A DNA stretch of 64,000 nt, from assembly GCF_018283645.1 (NCBI RefSeq), contig NZ_JAGSXH010000022.1:1-64000 (forward strand). Reading direction: 5' to 3'. The notes under the pieces were generated by a model, which was given only the letters and a program-made list of their open reading frames with translations, was not told where the DNA came from and ran no database searches. The stretch's first letter is position 1, and each line of letters begins with the position of its first letter. The position numbers and the translations under genes were made by a program. The stretch comes from Actinocrinis puniceicyclus. Its GTDB lineage: Bacteria; Actinomycetota; Actinomycetes; Streptomycetales; Catenulisporaceae. This document shows positions 8,180 to 17,251 of this stretch, one piece after another.

Positions 8180-9451
8180 GTGCCCAAGCTGCATGCTCCG
8201 AACGGCCGTATAGTCCTGCTAGGTCCAGGCACCGGCGACGAGGTGACGCAGATCGACCCGAGCAACGTCTCAGTGCGGGGTACGGCGCCGGAACAGGACG
8301 CGGCCTCCGGCGACGCCGGCCCGGGCGACGACGCGCCCGCGGGGCGACACCACCCGCACCGACTGCTGCACGGCGGGCACCACCAGCACAATCCGGACTT
8401 CCCGGACGAGATCGCCGGGATCGAGAAGCACGGCGCCCTGATCGACCGCGCCGGCAAGCCCACCGCCGGGCCCGGCACGCGCGCCGGGGCCGCGGATGCG
8501 CCGCCCGCGGGCGCCGGCCGGCCGCAGAGCGCAACCGAACCGCCGCCCGCGATCGTCGCAGAGTCCGTGATCGCGGCGGAGGCAGTCATGGGCGGCGGCG
8601 GGCCGGCGGCGCCGGGGACGTGGCATCCCGGCGAGCAGGCACCGCAGCAGCCCCGGGCGGGCGCGCTGCGGCGGACCTACCGCCTGGTGCGCGAACTGGT
8701 CACCGAGACCTATCGCCGCGGCGTCGAGATCGAACTGATGCACCGCGCCTTCGGCTTCGCCGCCCTCGGCTTCGTCACGCTCGTCCCGCTGCTGATCGTG
8801 GTCGCCGCCGCGGCGCCGCTCAACGGCCGCACCTTCCCGGAGTGGGCGATCGCCGGGCTCGGCCTGTCCGGCCGGGCGGCGAAGGCGGTCAACGGCCTGT
8901 TCGGTCCGACGGCGAAGGTGCTGTCCACCACCACCGCGCTGAGCGTCGCGGTGCTGGCGGTCTTCGGTCTCTCCTTCGTCTCGGTGGTGCAGACCGGGAT
9001 GGCGCGGGTCTGGGAACTGCCCGCGGCGCGGCTGCTCTCGGTGTGGCGGCAGGCGATCTGGCTGGCCATGCTGGTCGGGCTGCTGCTGGTCGGCGCGGAC
9101 CTGGTCGCGTTCCTGCAAGGCGGCTGGTTCGTCACGACGGTGCGGTGGTGCGCCACGGCCGGCGGTTCGCTGGTGTTCTTCTGGTGGACCCAGCACTTCC
9201 TGTTGGAGAGCCGGGTGCCGTGGCGGGCGCTGCTGCCCGGCGCGGTGCTCACCGTCGCCGGGCTGGTGGGCCTGCGGCTGTTCTCGGCGTTGATCTTCGG
9301 CCCGATGATCGTGTCCAGCGCCCTGACCTACGGGTCGATCGGCGCGGTTCTGATCGTGGTCTCCTGGCTGATCGGTATCGGGTACGTGATAATCGGCGCG
9401 GCTCTGGTGGGCCGGGTGATCTACGACACGTGGGGAGGCGGCCGGGCGTGA
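8180..9451 (+). CDS. YihY/BrkB-family inner membrane protein
   Basis: About 423 residues. The C-terminal 270 carry the YihY/BrkB membrane domain. It has six hydrophobic segments, beginning FGFAALGFVTLVPLLIVVAAA and ending GSIGAVLIVVSWLIGIGYVIIGAALV, and the signature FSALIFGPMI. The first 140 residues are a Gly/Pro/His-rich, probably disordered cytoplasmic extension. Start choice: GTG 8180 follows TAGCCT by 7 nt (leaderless pattern) and codon bias is strong from there. ATG 8588 with GGAGG is an internal alternative giving a family-typical 287 residues. Despite the old name RNase BN, the family's function is uncertain, probably transport. A TfoX-like gene overlaps the end by 4 bp. Confidence 0.85.
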   Translation: MPKLHAPNGRIVLLGPGTGDEVTQIDPSNVSVRGTAPEQDAASGDAGPGDDAPAGRHHPHRLLHGGHHQHNPDFPDEIAGIEKHGALIDRAGKPTAGPGTRAGAADAPPAGAGRPQSATEPPPAIVAESVIAAEAVMGGGGPAAPGTWHPGEQAPQQPRAGALRRTYRLVRELVTETYRRGVEIELMHRAFGFAALGFVTLVPLLIVVAAAAPLNGRTFPEWAIAGLGLSGRAAKAVNGLFGPTAKVLSTTTALSVAVLAVFGLSFVSVVQTGMARVWELPAARLLSVWRQAIWLAMLVGLLLVGADLVAFLQGGWFVTTVRWCATAGGSLVFFWWTQHFLLESRVPWRALLPGAVLTVAGLVGLRLFSALIFGPMIVSSALTYGSIGAVLIVVSWLIGIGYVIIGAALVGRVIYDTWGGGRA

Positions 9452-9888
9452 GCGACCTATCGCCGCACGAACGTTTCGACCGGCTCGTCGGCGAACTGCT
9501 GGAGCGGCCCGGGATCAGCTACGGCGGCGACGAGCCGGGCGCCGCCAACCGCTTCGGCGCGAACGCGCTGAAGACGGGCGGCAAGATCTTCGCGATGCTG
9601 GTACGCGGCAGCCTCGTGCTGAAGCTGCCGCGCGGGCGGGTGGACGCCCTGGTCGACGCCGGGGAGGGCACGCGCTTCGATCCGCGCGGCGGGCGGCCCA
9701 TGACCGAGTGGCTGGTGCTCGATCCCGGCTCCACGCTCGACTGGTCGCCGTTGGCAGACGAGGCGATGCAGTATGTCGGCGCCGTGAACGCGAAGGCCGC
9801 CGGCGCGAAGGCCCGCATGAACGCCGCCGGCGCTCGTGCGGCCGCGGCCGCTCCGGTCAGCCGAGGCGCGCGCGCTCCGCGTCGGTGA
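9448..9888 (+). CDS. TfoX/Sxy N-terminal-like domain protein
   Basis: 146 residues. The central stretch GGKIFAMLVRGSLVLKLPRGRVDALVDAGEG, followed by FDPRGGRPMTEWLVL, matches the TfoX N-terminal domain, a small alpha/beta fold found alone in actinobacteria. The tail is Ala/Arg-rich. The GTG start overlaps the BrkB stop (GTGA) with GGGGAGG upstream. The last 32 bp overlap the 3' end of the convergent GNAT gene. Stand-alone TfoX-N proteins have no established role, and competence activation should not be assumed. Confidence 0.8.
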   Translation: MSDLSPHERFDRLVGELLERPGISYGGDEPGAANRFGANALKTGGKIFAMLVRGSLVLKLPRGRVDALVDAGEGTRFDPRGGRPMTEWLVLDPGSTLDWSPLADEAMQYVGAVNAKAAGAKARMNAAGARAAAAAPVSRGARAPRR

Positions 9889-10531
9889 GCGCGGTCTCCC
9901 GGCCGAGGAAGGTGAGCGGGCCCGGATCCGCGACGGTCAGCTCCCGGAAACCGATCCGGTCATAGAAGGCGCGCGCCGAGGTGTTCGCGGTGAGCATCGA
10001 CAGGTGCACGCGCGGTGCGCCGGCGGCGGCCAGTGCGTCGAACAGCGTGTAGGCCAGCAGGCGGCCGTAGCCGCGGCCCTGATAATCCGGCAGCAGGTCG
10101 ATGTGCAGGTGCGCCGGATAGTCCGCCAACTCGGGGACGATCATCCGCTCCGGCCAGTGCAACAGCGCCGCCATCTGCTCGTCGCGGGTCGCCGGTTCGC
10201 CCGTCGGCGCCGGATGCCGCTCGGCCACCAGCGGCAGCCACCGCTCGCGGAACTGCCTGACGAAGCGCGCCGTGTCCGATGTGCCCAGGATGTAGCCGAC
10301 CGCGCGGGCGCCGTCGTCGAGCACGAACGCCAGGTGCGGCTCAAGGTGGGCATACGGTGCGGCGAAGATGTCCGGCATGAGTTCCTGGTCGTCATAGAGC
10401 TGACGCGCATCGCCTCCCGCTTCCGCCGTGCGCATACAGATATCGAACATCGCCGCGCGGTCGTCCTCGCGATACAGGCGAATGCGGGGCGCGGCAGGCG
10501 TCGGAACGTTGTCGTCTCGGTCTTGACTCAT
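9857..10531 (-). CDS. GNAT family N-acetyltransferase
   Basis: 224 residues, starting MSQDRDD. The acetyl-CoA loop (Q/R-x-x-G-x-G/A) is PDYQGRGYGRLL, preceded by YPAHLHIDLLP and followed by VHLSMLTANTSARAFYDRIGF, a canonical GNAT C-terminal half. The N-terminal half (RLYREDDRAAMFDICMRTAEAGGDARQL) resembles the acetyltransferase-like domain appended to eukaryotic O-GlcNAcases and its bacterial homologues. Substrate unknown. It is convergent with, and overlaps by 32 bp, the TfoX-like gene. Confidence 0.92.
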   Translation of the reverse strand: MSQDRDDNVPTPAAPRIRLYREDDRAAMFDICMRTAEAGGDARQLYDDQELMPDIFAAPYAHLEPHLAFVLDDGARAVGYILGTSDTARFVRQFRERWLPLVAERHPAPTGEPATRDEQMAALLHWPERMIVPELADYPAHLHIDLLPDYQGRGYGRLLAYTLFDALAAAGAPRVHLSMLTANTSARAFYDRIGFRELTVADPGPLTFLGRETALTDAERARLG

Positions 10532-10649
10532 GCAGATCATCATCCCAGCACGGTGCTCCCATCCGCGCGGTTACCCGTCGCAGCTCACGCATTCCCGCGG
10601 GACGCCGTGTAGGCGAGATGTAGGCGCGGCCTATCAGACTGTGTTCGGA

Positions 10650-10690
10650 GCGTCGGTGTGGCGTGAGCACGGGGCATGCCACACCGACGC
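10650..10690 (+). promoter_or_regulatory. 13-bp inverted repeat upstream of the AfsR-like gene
   Basis: GCGTCGGTGTGGC (10650-10662) and its exact reverse complement GCCACACCGACGC (10678-10690), 15 bp apart, ending 8 bp before the TAACAT -10-like hexamer of the regulator gene. It lies between divergent genes, so it is better read as a bipartite operator than as a terminator. Confidence 0.6.
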
Positions 10691-10698
10691 AGTCGGCG

Positions 10699-10710
10699 TA
10701 ACATTCCGCC
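10699..10710 (+). promoter_or_regulatory. Candidate leaderless promoter (-10) of the AfsR-like gene
   Basis: TAACAT at 10699-10704, six bases, then ATG 10711. No Shine-Dalgarno or clear -35. Confidence 0.5.
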
Positions 10711-13700
10711 ATGGCCGCTGTAGACGGGGTATCCAGCGACGACAAGACGCCAACCGACGACACCACCACCGAAGCCAAGAACGCTGAGACGCACGTGCTC
10801 GTGCTCGGACCGGTCGGGCTCGGCCGGCCGTTTCGCGCGCCTTCCTCGAACATCCTGCGCGCGGTGCTCGCCGCGCTCGCCCTGGCCGGTCCGGGCGGCC
10901 TTTCGGCGGGAGAGCTGTTCGAGACGGTCTGGGGTTCCCGCGACGCCCGCTCCATGGACTCCACCCTGACCGTGAACATCCACCGGCTGCGCCAATGGCT
11001 GCGAACCGCGGCCTACGGCAAGGTATCCGTGACGCGCACGACGACCGGTTACGCGCTCCACCTCGCCGACGGCGAGGTGGACGCCGACCGGTTCCTCAGG
11101 CAGGTCGAGGCCGCCGAGACGCTGGAGACCGCCGCGAAAGCGGGCGCGCTCGGCGAGGCGCTGAGCCTCTGGCGCGGCCCGGCGCTCGCGGACGTGCCGG
11201 ACGGCAGCGCCGACCAGGCCGCGGTCATGCGCCTGGAACTGCGCAGGGTCACCGCCGTGGTCGAGTACGCCCGGGCCCTGCTCGGCATCGGGCAGGCGGA
11301 GCAGGCGGTGCACGCGCTCAGCCCGCTGGTCGAGACGTATCCGCTGGACGAGCGCGTGATCGGTGCGTGGATCGAGTCGCTGGCCGCCACCGGACGGCAG
11401 GCCGACGCGCTCGACGCCTACGAACGGCTGCGGCTGCGGCTGCGCGACGAGATAGGTGCGGACCCGGGCCGCGCGCTGAGCCAGGCGCTCACACGCGTAC
11501 TGCGACAGGAGATCGCGCAGCCGGTGGCCGAGGACCTGGACGAGTCCCCGCCGGCCGGGCGCCACACCGTGCTGACTCCGGCGCAACTGCCGGCCGACAC
11601 CTTCGCGTTCACCGGACGCGGCGCCGCGCTCGCGCGCTTGGAGGCGCTGACGCGAGACGAGGAGACACCCGGGCACCACTTCCGCATCGCCACGGTCACC
11701 GGTGCGGGCGGCATCGGCAAGACCGCGCTCGCCATCCACTGGGCACGCCACGCCTCCGCGTTCTTCCCCGACGGTCAGCTTTACGCGAACCTGCACGGCT
11801 TCTCCGCGACGCCGCCCGAGCGGCCGATCGACGTGCTCGGCCGGTTCCTGCGCGCGCTCGGCGTCGCCGGCGGCAGCGTGCCCGTGGACGTGGAGGAGGC
11901 CGCCGCGCTCTACCGGTCGCTGCTGGTCAATCGCAGCGTACTGATCGTTTTGGACAACGCCGCCGACGCCGCGCAGGTACGCCCGCTGCTGCCCGGTGCC
12001 GAGACCTGCCGGGTGCTGATCACCAGCCGGGACCGGCTCGACGGCCTGGTGGCCCTGGACGGCGCGCATCCGGTCGGCCTCGACGTGCTCAGCGAACGCG
12101 AGTGCGTCGAACTGCTCACCCGGATCCTGGGGGAGGCGCGCGCCGCCGCCGAACCCGAGACCCTGCTGGAGCTGGTGCGCGCCTGCGCCCGGCTGCCGCT
12201 GGCACTGCGGATCGCCGCCGCGCAGCTGGTCATCCGCCCGCAGCGCCCGATCGCGGAACTGGTCGGGCAGCTGGCTGCGGCCAGGCTCGACGCCCTGACG
12301 CTGGTCGGCGACGAGTCCAGCCAACTGCGCGCGGTCTTCGACCTCTCCTACGTGCGGCTCGATCCGCAGGCCCGGCGGTTGTTCCGGATGCTCGGCGCCA
12401 TCCCCGCGGTGGACCTGAGCGCTCAGTCCGCGGCGGTGCTGCTGGAGTGCGCGGCCGAAGAAGCGGAGCGGGCCCTCGGCCGGCTCACCGCCGCGCACCT
12501 GCTCACCGTCCACCTGCCGACCAGGTACGACTGCCACGACCTGCTGCGCGACTACGCCGGAGAACTCTCGCGCGCCGAGGACCCGGCGGCCGAGCGGGAA
12601 GCCGCGGCACACCGCCTGGCCGACTGGTACGAGGCCGGCGTCACGCACGCGGTCGAGAAGGTGTACCCCGACCGCGACCGGCTGCCCGACCGCGGTCCGG
12701 CCCGCGTCGCGGCCGCCGCCGGCGAGGACACCGGTGACGCCCTCGACTGGCTCCGGGTCGAGCACCGCAACCTGCTGGCCGTCATCGCGCACGCCGCCGA
12801 GCACGGCCCGCACTCGAACGCCTGGCGGATGGCGCTGGAGCTGCGGCCGCACTTCTACGCCGCCGAACTGCACGGCGACTGGTTCGCCGTGGTCGCCTCG
12901 GCGCGCCGCGCCCTGGAACGCGAACCCGGCGTGCTCGGTGACGCGGCCGTGCACGTGATGCTCGGGGACGTGGCGCAACTGCGCGGCCAAAGCGCCGCCG
13001 CGATCGAGGAGTACACGCACGCTCGCGCCGCCGCCGAGCAGGCCGGGTGGACCATCGGCGCGGCGATGGCGTCGATGCGGCTGGGCCTTGGGCACTTCGA
13101 CGTCGGGGAGCTGGAGGCCGCACGGGCCTGCTTCGAGCGCAGTCTGCGGTGGTACCGGGAGAGCGGCTCGAAGTTCGGCGTGGCGCGCGCGATCGGCAAC
13201 CTCGGCCTGGTGCACTGCGACACCGGCCCGCTGCGCAAGGCGATCGAGCTGCTCAAGCAGTACGACGAATCGAGGGCGGAACTCGGCTTCGCCCGCGCCC
13301 GCGCGCAGAGCCTGTGTGCGCTCGGCTACGCGCATTGGCGGGCCGGCGAGTTCGCCGAGGCGCGGCGGCTGCTCGACACCGCGCTGGAACTGGCCGAGAC
13401 CAGCGGGGAGACGCGCAGCGCCCGCCTCGCGCACTGCGACCTGGTCGCCCTGCACTGCGCGCTGGGCGACTACGCGCGCGCCCGCTATCACGCCACGCTG
13501 GCCGAGTCGCTCGGCGCGCAGGCCGGTACGCCGCGCGCCATGACGCAGACCGCCTTCGCCTGGGGTCTGATCCACGAGGGCGAGCGGGACTACGCGCGAG
13601 CACTCGAACACTACGACGAGGTGTTGCGCAGTGCCCTGGGCCACGGTGACTCGGACCACGAACTGTGCGCGCTGCTCGGCGGCGCGTCCGTGCGGCGGAT

Positions 13701-14046
13701 GCTCGGCGCGCTGAAGGAGTCGCTGCATCAGGCGCAGCAGGCCCTCGTGCTCAGCCACGAGCGCGGCTGTCGGCTGTTCGAGGCGCAGGCGCTGGTGGAG
13801 CTGGCCGAGACGCACCTGGCGCTGGGTCACCTGGATCGGGCGCGGCAGAACGCGCAGCGGGCGGTGGAGCTGGCCGGGGAGGTGGGCTACCGGCTCGCGC
13901 TGGCCAAGGCGCTGCGCGCGCTCGGCGACATTCTGCGCCACGCCGAGGGGGAGCAGGCGGCGCTGCCGAACTGGCGCGCCGCGCACGCCGTGTTCGCCGA
14001 GCTCGGCTCGCCCGAGGCGCGGCGGCTCGCGGTGCACGGCGTGTGA
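10711..14046 (+). CDS. AfsR/SARP-type regulator: OmpR-like DNA-binding, BTAD, NB-ARC and TPR domains
   Basis: 1111 residues. Residues 30-115 are an OmpR-like winged helix (SAGELFETVWGSRDARSMDS, VNIHRLRQWLR), and 120-265 a BTAD bacterial transcriptional activator domain (EVDADRFLRQVEAAE, LGEALSLWRGPALADV). Residues 300-560 are an NB-ARC STAND ATPase with Walker A GAGGIGKT (331-338) and a Walker B-like VLIVLDNAAD. About 600-1090 are TPR-type helices (IGNLGLVHCDTGPL and similar). This is the S. coelicolor AfsR layout: an ATP-switched activator of antibiotic or developmental genes. Monocistronic, with its own promoter and a nearby 13-bp inverted repeat. No biosynthetic cluster adjoins it, so it may act in trans. 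Confidence 0.92.
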   Translation: MAAVDGVSSDDKTPTDDTTTEAKNAETHVLVLGPVGLGRPFRAPSSNILRAVLAALALAGPGGLSAGELFETVWGSRDARSMDSTLTVNIHRLRQWLRTAAYGKVSVTRTTTGYALHLADGEVDADRFLRQVEAAETLETAAKAGALGEALSLWRGPALADVPDGSADQAAVMRLELRRVTAVVEYARALLGIGQAEQAVHALSPLVETYPLDERVIGAWIESLAATGRQADALDAYERLRLRLRDEIGADPGRALSQALTRVLRQEIAQPVAEDLDESPPAGRHTVLTPAQLPADTFAFTGRGAALARLEALTRDEETPGHHFRIATVTGAGGIGKTALAIHWARHASAFFPDGQLYANLHGFSATPPERPIDVLGRFLRALGVAGGSVPVDVEEAAALYRSLLVNRSVLIVLDNAADAAQVRPLLPGAETCRVLITSRDRLDGLVALDGAHPVGLDVLSERECVELLTRILGEARAAAEPETLLELVRACARLPLALRIAAAQLVIRPQRPIAELVGQLAAARLDALTLVGDESSQLRAVFDLSYVRLDPQARRLFRMLGAIPAVDLSAQSAAVLLECAAEEAERALGRLTAAHLLTVHLPTRYDCHDLLRDYAGELSRAEDPAAEREAAAHRLADWYEAGVTHAVEKVYPDRDRLPDRGPARVAAAAGEDTGDALDWLRVEHRNLLAVIAHAAEHGPHSNAWRMALELRPHFYAAELHGDWFAVVASARRALEREPGVLGDAAVHVMLGDVAQLRGQSAAAIEEYTHARAAAEQAGWTIGAAMASMRLGLGHFDVGELEAARACFERSLRWYRESGSKFGVARAIGNLGLVHCDTGPLRKAIELLKQYDESRAELGFARARAQSLCALGYAHWRAGEFAEARRLLDTALELAETSGETRSARLAHCDLVALHCALGDYARARYHATLAESLGAQAGTPRAMTQTAFAWGLIHEGERDYARALEHYDEVLRSALGHGDSDHELCALLGGASVRRMLGALKESLHQAQQALVLSHERGCRLFEAQALVELAETHLALGHLDRARQNAQRAVELAGEVGYRLALAKALRALGDILRHAEGEQAALPNWRAAHAVFAELGSPEARRLAVHGV

Positions 14047-14091
14047 CCGGCGGCCCCGGCGCCGGAGCGGCAGCACGCATACCCGACCGTC

Positions 14092-15669
14092 TCAGGCCAC
14101 GCCGAAGTCCAGCCGGTCGCCCATCGCGGCCACGTCCTCGCTGATCCGCGCCGCCGTCTCGACCAGCTCGGGCAACACCGTCGCGCGCGCGGTCTCGGCG
14201 TCGATGCGGCCCGCGTGCATGGAGACGTTGACGGCCGCGACCACGCGGCCGCGGCGATCCTTGATCGGGGCCGCCACGGACCGCAGTCCCTCCTCAAGCT
14301 CCTGATCCACCAGCGCGTAGCCGTCGGCCGCGGCCGCGGCCAGGATCGCCGTCAGCTCCCGGGGATCGGTGACCGTGAAGCGCGTCAAGGGCCTCAGATC
14401 CAGCTCTGCTATCAGGGCACTGCGAGCTGGTTCGGGCAGACCCGCCAGCAGCACGCGGCCCATTGAGGTCGCATAGGCCGGGAACCGCGTGCCCACGGTG
14501 ATCGCGACCTGCATGATCCGGCTGGTGGCCACGCGCGCGACGTAGGCGATCTGCGGCCCGCGCAGCACCGCGACCGACGCGGACTCGCGCACGCGTCGGC
14601 TGAGCCGCAGCAGATGCGGATGCACCACTTCCTCGGCGCCGCGGCCGCACAGCCGGGCGTACCCGAGTTCGAGCACTGCCGGCAGCGGCTCGAACAGCCG
14701 TCCCTGCTCGTCCGGGCAGCCGGCGTATCCCTGCGCCGACAAGGTGATCAATGCCCTGCGAACGGTGGCGCGGGGCAGCCCGGTGGCCTGTGCGACCGCG
14801 CTGAGGGTCATCCCGCCGCGATGATCCCCGAGCCGCACCAGAACCTCCAGACCGCGAGCCAGGGAGCGAAGATACTGCGCGCCGAGGTCGTGTTTGGGCC
14901 CGTCCACCGGCGCCGCGCCCGCGGGCGGGCGGTCCGCCCGGCGCTCGGCCGGCTGCGGCAGGTTCGCCGCGAGTAGCGCCACCTGCATCGACGCGGCGGT
15001 GCTGCGCAACCGCCCGAGGGCGAAGTCGCGCAGCGAATGCGCTGAGTGCCTGCTGGTGTGGCTCACCACGCTCACCGCAGCCCGGGCCACGCCGCCCGCC
15101 CGATCCCCGATGGGGACCGCGACGGCGACCAGCCCCGGTTCCAGCAGTTGGTCGTCCAGCGCCCAGCCGTCCCGCGCCGCCGCGGCGATCCGCTGGTCGA
15201 ACCCTGATTCGTCCGGGCCCGGCTCGGCGAACAGGGCGCCCGGGGCGCAGCGCGAGGCCGCGAGCACGTCGCCGACCCGGAACGTCGGCACCATGGTGCG
15301 CCGCCGCGGGACCTGCACGACGAAGCGCACGCCGCCCCGGTCCGGCACCGCCACCGACACCGACTCGTCCAACTCGTCCGCGAGCCGCACGGCAAGCGGT
15401 TCGAGCGCCTGCGTCACACCGCTGGCAGCGAGATACGCGTCGCCGAAGCGCATCGCGCGCGGCGCGAGCACCACCTCGCGCCCATCGGCGCGCAGGTAGT
15501 CCAGACACGTGAGAGTGCTCAGGACCCGGTCCACGGTCGAGCGCGCGAGACCGGTCTCCCGAACCAGATCCCCGGGACGCACCGTATCGCGCGGGCTCGC
15601 GCACACCGCACGCAGCACCGCGAGACCGCGCTCCAGCGGCGCGACGCGCTCGTGCGGACCCTCGGCCAC
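14092..15669 (-). CDS. Tandem-duplicated IclR-family regulator (probable pca regulator)
   Basis: 525 residues made of two complete IclR units in one chain. Unit 1 (about 8-245) has the winged helix VRPGDLVRETGLARSTVDRVLSTL and effector domain landmark VAVPIGDRAGGVARAAVSVV. Unit 2 (about 275-520) has LSAVAQATGLPRATVRRALITL and VAAPIKDRRGRVVAAVNVSM. Ordinary IclR proteins are about 260 residues, so this is a fused duplication. GTG 15669 is preceded by GGAAGGGAGCGAGG; the frame extends to 15789 but that would run through the operator. It is divergent from the protocatechuate operon, so by PcaR/PcaU/PobR precedent it probably responds to a pathway intermediate. Confidence 0.85.
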   Translation of the reverse strand: MAEGPHERVAPLERGLAVLRAVCASPRDTVRPGDLVRETGLARSTVDRVLSTLTCLDYLRADGREVVLAPRAMRFGDAYLAASGVTQALEPLAVRLADELDESVSVAVPDRGGVRFVVQVPRRRTMVPTFRVGDVLAASRCAPGALFAEPGPDESGFDQRIAAAARDGWALDDQLLEPGLVAVAVPIGDRAGGVARAAVSVVSHTSRHSAHSLRDFALGRLRSTAASMQVALLAANLPQPAERRADRPPAGAAPVDGPKHDLGAQYLRSLARGLEVLVRLGDHRGGMTLSAVAQATGLPRATVRRALITLSAQGYAGCPDEQGRLFEPLPAVLELGYARLCGRGAEEVVHPHLLRLSRRVRESASVAVLRGPQIAYVARVATSRIMQVAITVGTRFPAYATSMGRVLLAGLPEPARSALIAELDLRPLTRFTVTDPRELTAILAAAAADGYALVDQELEEGLRSVAAPIKDRRGRVVAAVNVSMHAGRIDAETARATVLPELVETAARISEDVAAMGDRLDFGVA

Positions 15670-15760
15670 CGCCTCGCTCCCTTCCGGCGCTCCCGGGCCG
15701 TGCGCCCGTCCGCCCGTTGACAAGCCGGAGGCGGGGACGGAGACTCGGGGGCAGCCGGTT

Positions 15761-15775
15761 TTGAACTTTAGTTCA
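15761..15775 (+). promoter_or_regulatory. Palindromic operator over the -35 of the catI-pobA operon
   Basis: TGAACT-TT-AGTTCA (15762-15775) is a perfect inverted repeat. It overlaps TTGAAC (15761-15766), which fits a -35 with a weak -10 near 15784-15789. A further GTTC-N7-GAAC follows at 15771-15785. Likely binding site of the divergent IclR regulator. Confidence 0.55.
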
Positions 15776-15807
15776 CCAGGCGAACACATTCAAGGTGGGA
15801 GCGGCGG

Positions 15808-16599
15808 ATGGACAAGACGGCGGCCTCAGCCGCGGCGGCGGTGGCCGACATCCGGGACGGCGCCTCGATCGCGGTGGGCGGCTTCGGCCTCAGCGGCGTG
15901 CCGAACGTCCTGATCGACGCCCTGTTCGAGGCGGGCGCGAGCGGGTTGTCCGTGGTGTCGAACAACTGCGGTGTGGACGGCGGCGGCCTCGGCGTGCTGC
16001 TCGCCGCGCGCCGCATCGACCGCGTCACCGGTTCCTACGTGGGCGAGAACAAGGAATTCGCCCGCCAGTACCTCGCCGGCGAACTGGAGGTCGAGTTGAT
16101 CCCGCAGGGCACGCTGGCCGAGCGGCTGCGCGCGGGCGGGTGCGGCATCCCGGCCTTCTACACCCCCGCGGGCGTCGGAACGCAGGTCGCCGAGGGCGGG
16201 CTGCCGTGGCGCTACGCCCCGGGCGGTTCGGTGGCGCTCTGCTCGCCGCCCAAGGAGGTGCGCGAGTTCGGCGGAGCGCAGTACGTGCTCGAATACGGGA
16301 TCGTCACCGACTACGCGCTCGTCCACGCGGCCAAGGGCGACCGGCACGGCAACCTGCTGTTCGCCAAGTCCGCGCGCAACTTCAACCCGCTCGCCGCGAT
16401 GGCCGGGCGGATCACCGTCGCCGAGGTGGAGGAACTGGTCGAGCCCGGCGTCCTCGATCCCGACGAGGTGCACCTGCCCGGGGTCTTCGTCCAGCGCGTC
16501 GTCGCGCTCACCGCGCGGCAGGCCGCGGACAAGCGGATCGAGAAGCGCACCGTCCGCACCGTCCGCACCGGCTCCGCCGAGACCCCGGCAGGCTCCTGA
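15808..16599 (+). CDS. catI: 3-oxoadipate CoA-transferase, alpha subunit
   Basis: 263 residues, family I CoA-transferase alpha subunit. Landmarks are [19 protein letters not shown] near the N-terminus, [20 protein letters not shown] and [15 protein letters not shown]. With the beta subunit encoded next, it transfers CoA from succinyl-CoA to 3-oxoadipate (PcaI/CatI). It is first in a seven-gene operon. The Shine-Dalgarno AAGGTGGGAG precedes the ATG. The C-terminal 15 residues (TVRTVRTGS repeats) are an unconserved tail. The symbols catI and pcaI are used interchangeably for this enzyme. Confidence 0.92.
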   Translation: MDKTAASAAAAVADIRDGASIAVGGFGLSGVPNVLIDALFEAGASGLSVVSNNCGVDGGGLGVLLAARRIDRVTGSYVGENKEFARQYLAGELEVELIPQGTLAERLRAGGCGIPAFYTPAGVGTQVAEGGLPWRYAPGGSVALCSPPKEVREFGGAQYVLEYGIVTDYALVHAAKGDRHGNLLFAKSARNFNPLAAMAGRITVAEVEELVEPGVLDPDEVHLPGVFVQRVVALTARQAADKRIEKRTVRTVRTGSAETPAGS

Positions 16600-17231
16600 T
16601 GCCGTGGACCCGCGACCGCATGGCCGCCCGCGCGGCCGCCGAACTCGCCGACGGCGAGTACGTGAACCTCGGCATCGGCCTGCCGACCCTCATCCCGAAC
16701 CACCTGCCCGCCGGCGTGCACGTCACCCTCCAGTCGGAGAACGGGATCCTCGGCGTCGGACCGTACCCGGCCGCCGACGAGGTGGACCCGGACCTGATCA
16801 ACGCGGGCAAGGAGACCGTCACGGTACTGCCGGGCGCGGCCTTCTTCGATTCGGCCCTGTCCTTCGGCATGATCCGCGGCGGCCACATCGACACCGCGGT
16901 CCTCGGCGCGATGCAGGTCAGCGAACGCGGCGACCTGGCCAACTGGATGATCCCCGGAAAGCTGGTCAAGGGCATGGGCGGGGCCATGGACCTGGTGCAC
17001 GGCGCGAGGCGTGTCATCGTGCTGATGGAGCACACCGCGAGAGACGGCACGCCGAAGCTGCTCGAACGCTGCACGCTCCCGCTCACCGGCAGCGGCTGCG
17101 TGCACCGGATCATCACCGACCTCGGCGTCCTGGACGTGACCGACAAGGGCTTGCGCCTGGTCGAGACCGCGCCCGGGACCAGCGCCGAGGAGCTGGCCGC
17201 GCAGACCGCGGCCACCGTCATCGTCCCCTGA
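16599..17231 (+). CDS. catJ: 3-oxoadipate CoA-transferase, beta subunit
   Basis: 210 residues. The catalytic glutamate motif is [10 protein letters not shown], with the Glu of SENG forming the glutamyl-CoA intermediate. Other family landmarks are [38 protein letters not shown] and [10 protein letters not shown]. It starts at ATG 16599, overlapping the catI stop by one base (TGATG), so translation is coupled. It forms the heteromeric enzyme with the alpha subunit and is followed by pcaH. Confidence 0.93.
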   Translation: MPWTRDRMAARAAAELADGEYVNLGIGLPTLIPNHLPAGVHVTLQSENGILGVGPYPAADEVDPDLINAGKETVTVLPGAAFFDSALSFGMIRGGHIDTAVLGAMQVSERGDLANWMIPGKLVKGMGGAMDLVHGARRVIVLMEHTARDGTPKLLERCTLPLTGSGCVHRIITDLGVLDVTDKGLRLVETAPGTSAEELAAQTAATVIVP

Positions 17232-17251
17232 TGCGCACGCAGGAGGTGCCC

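Noticed and set aside
10650-10690. Rho-independent terminator
   Set aside because: It lies between divergent genes, no transcript is expected to run into it, and it sits where an operator would be.
10585-14076. Minus-strand open frame of over 1,100 codons antisense to the AfsR-like gene
   Set aside because: It is the codon-position shadow of a very GC-rich gene: composition is Arg/Gly/His/Gln-rich with no domain, no start signal, while the plus frame has complete AfsR domains.
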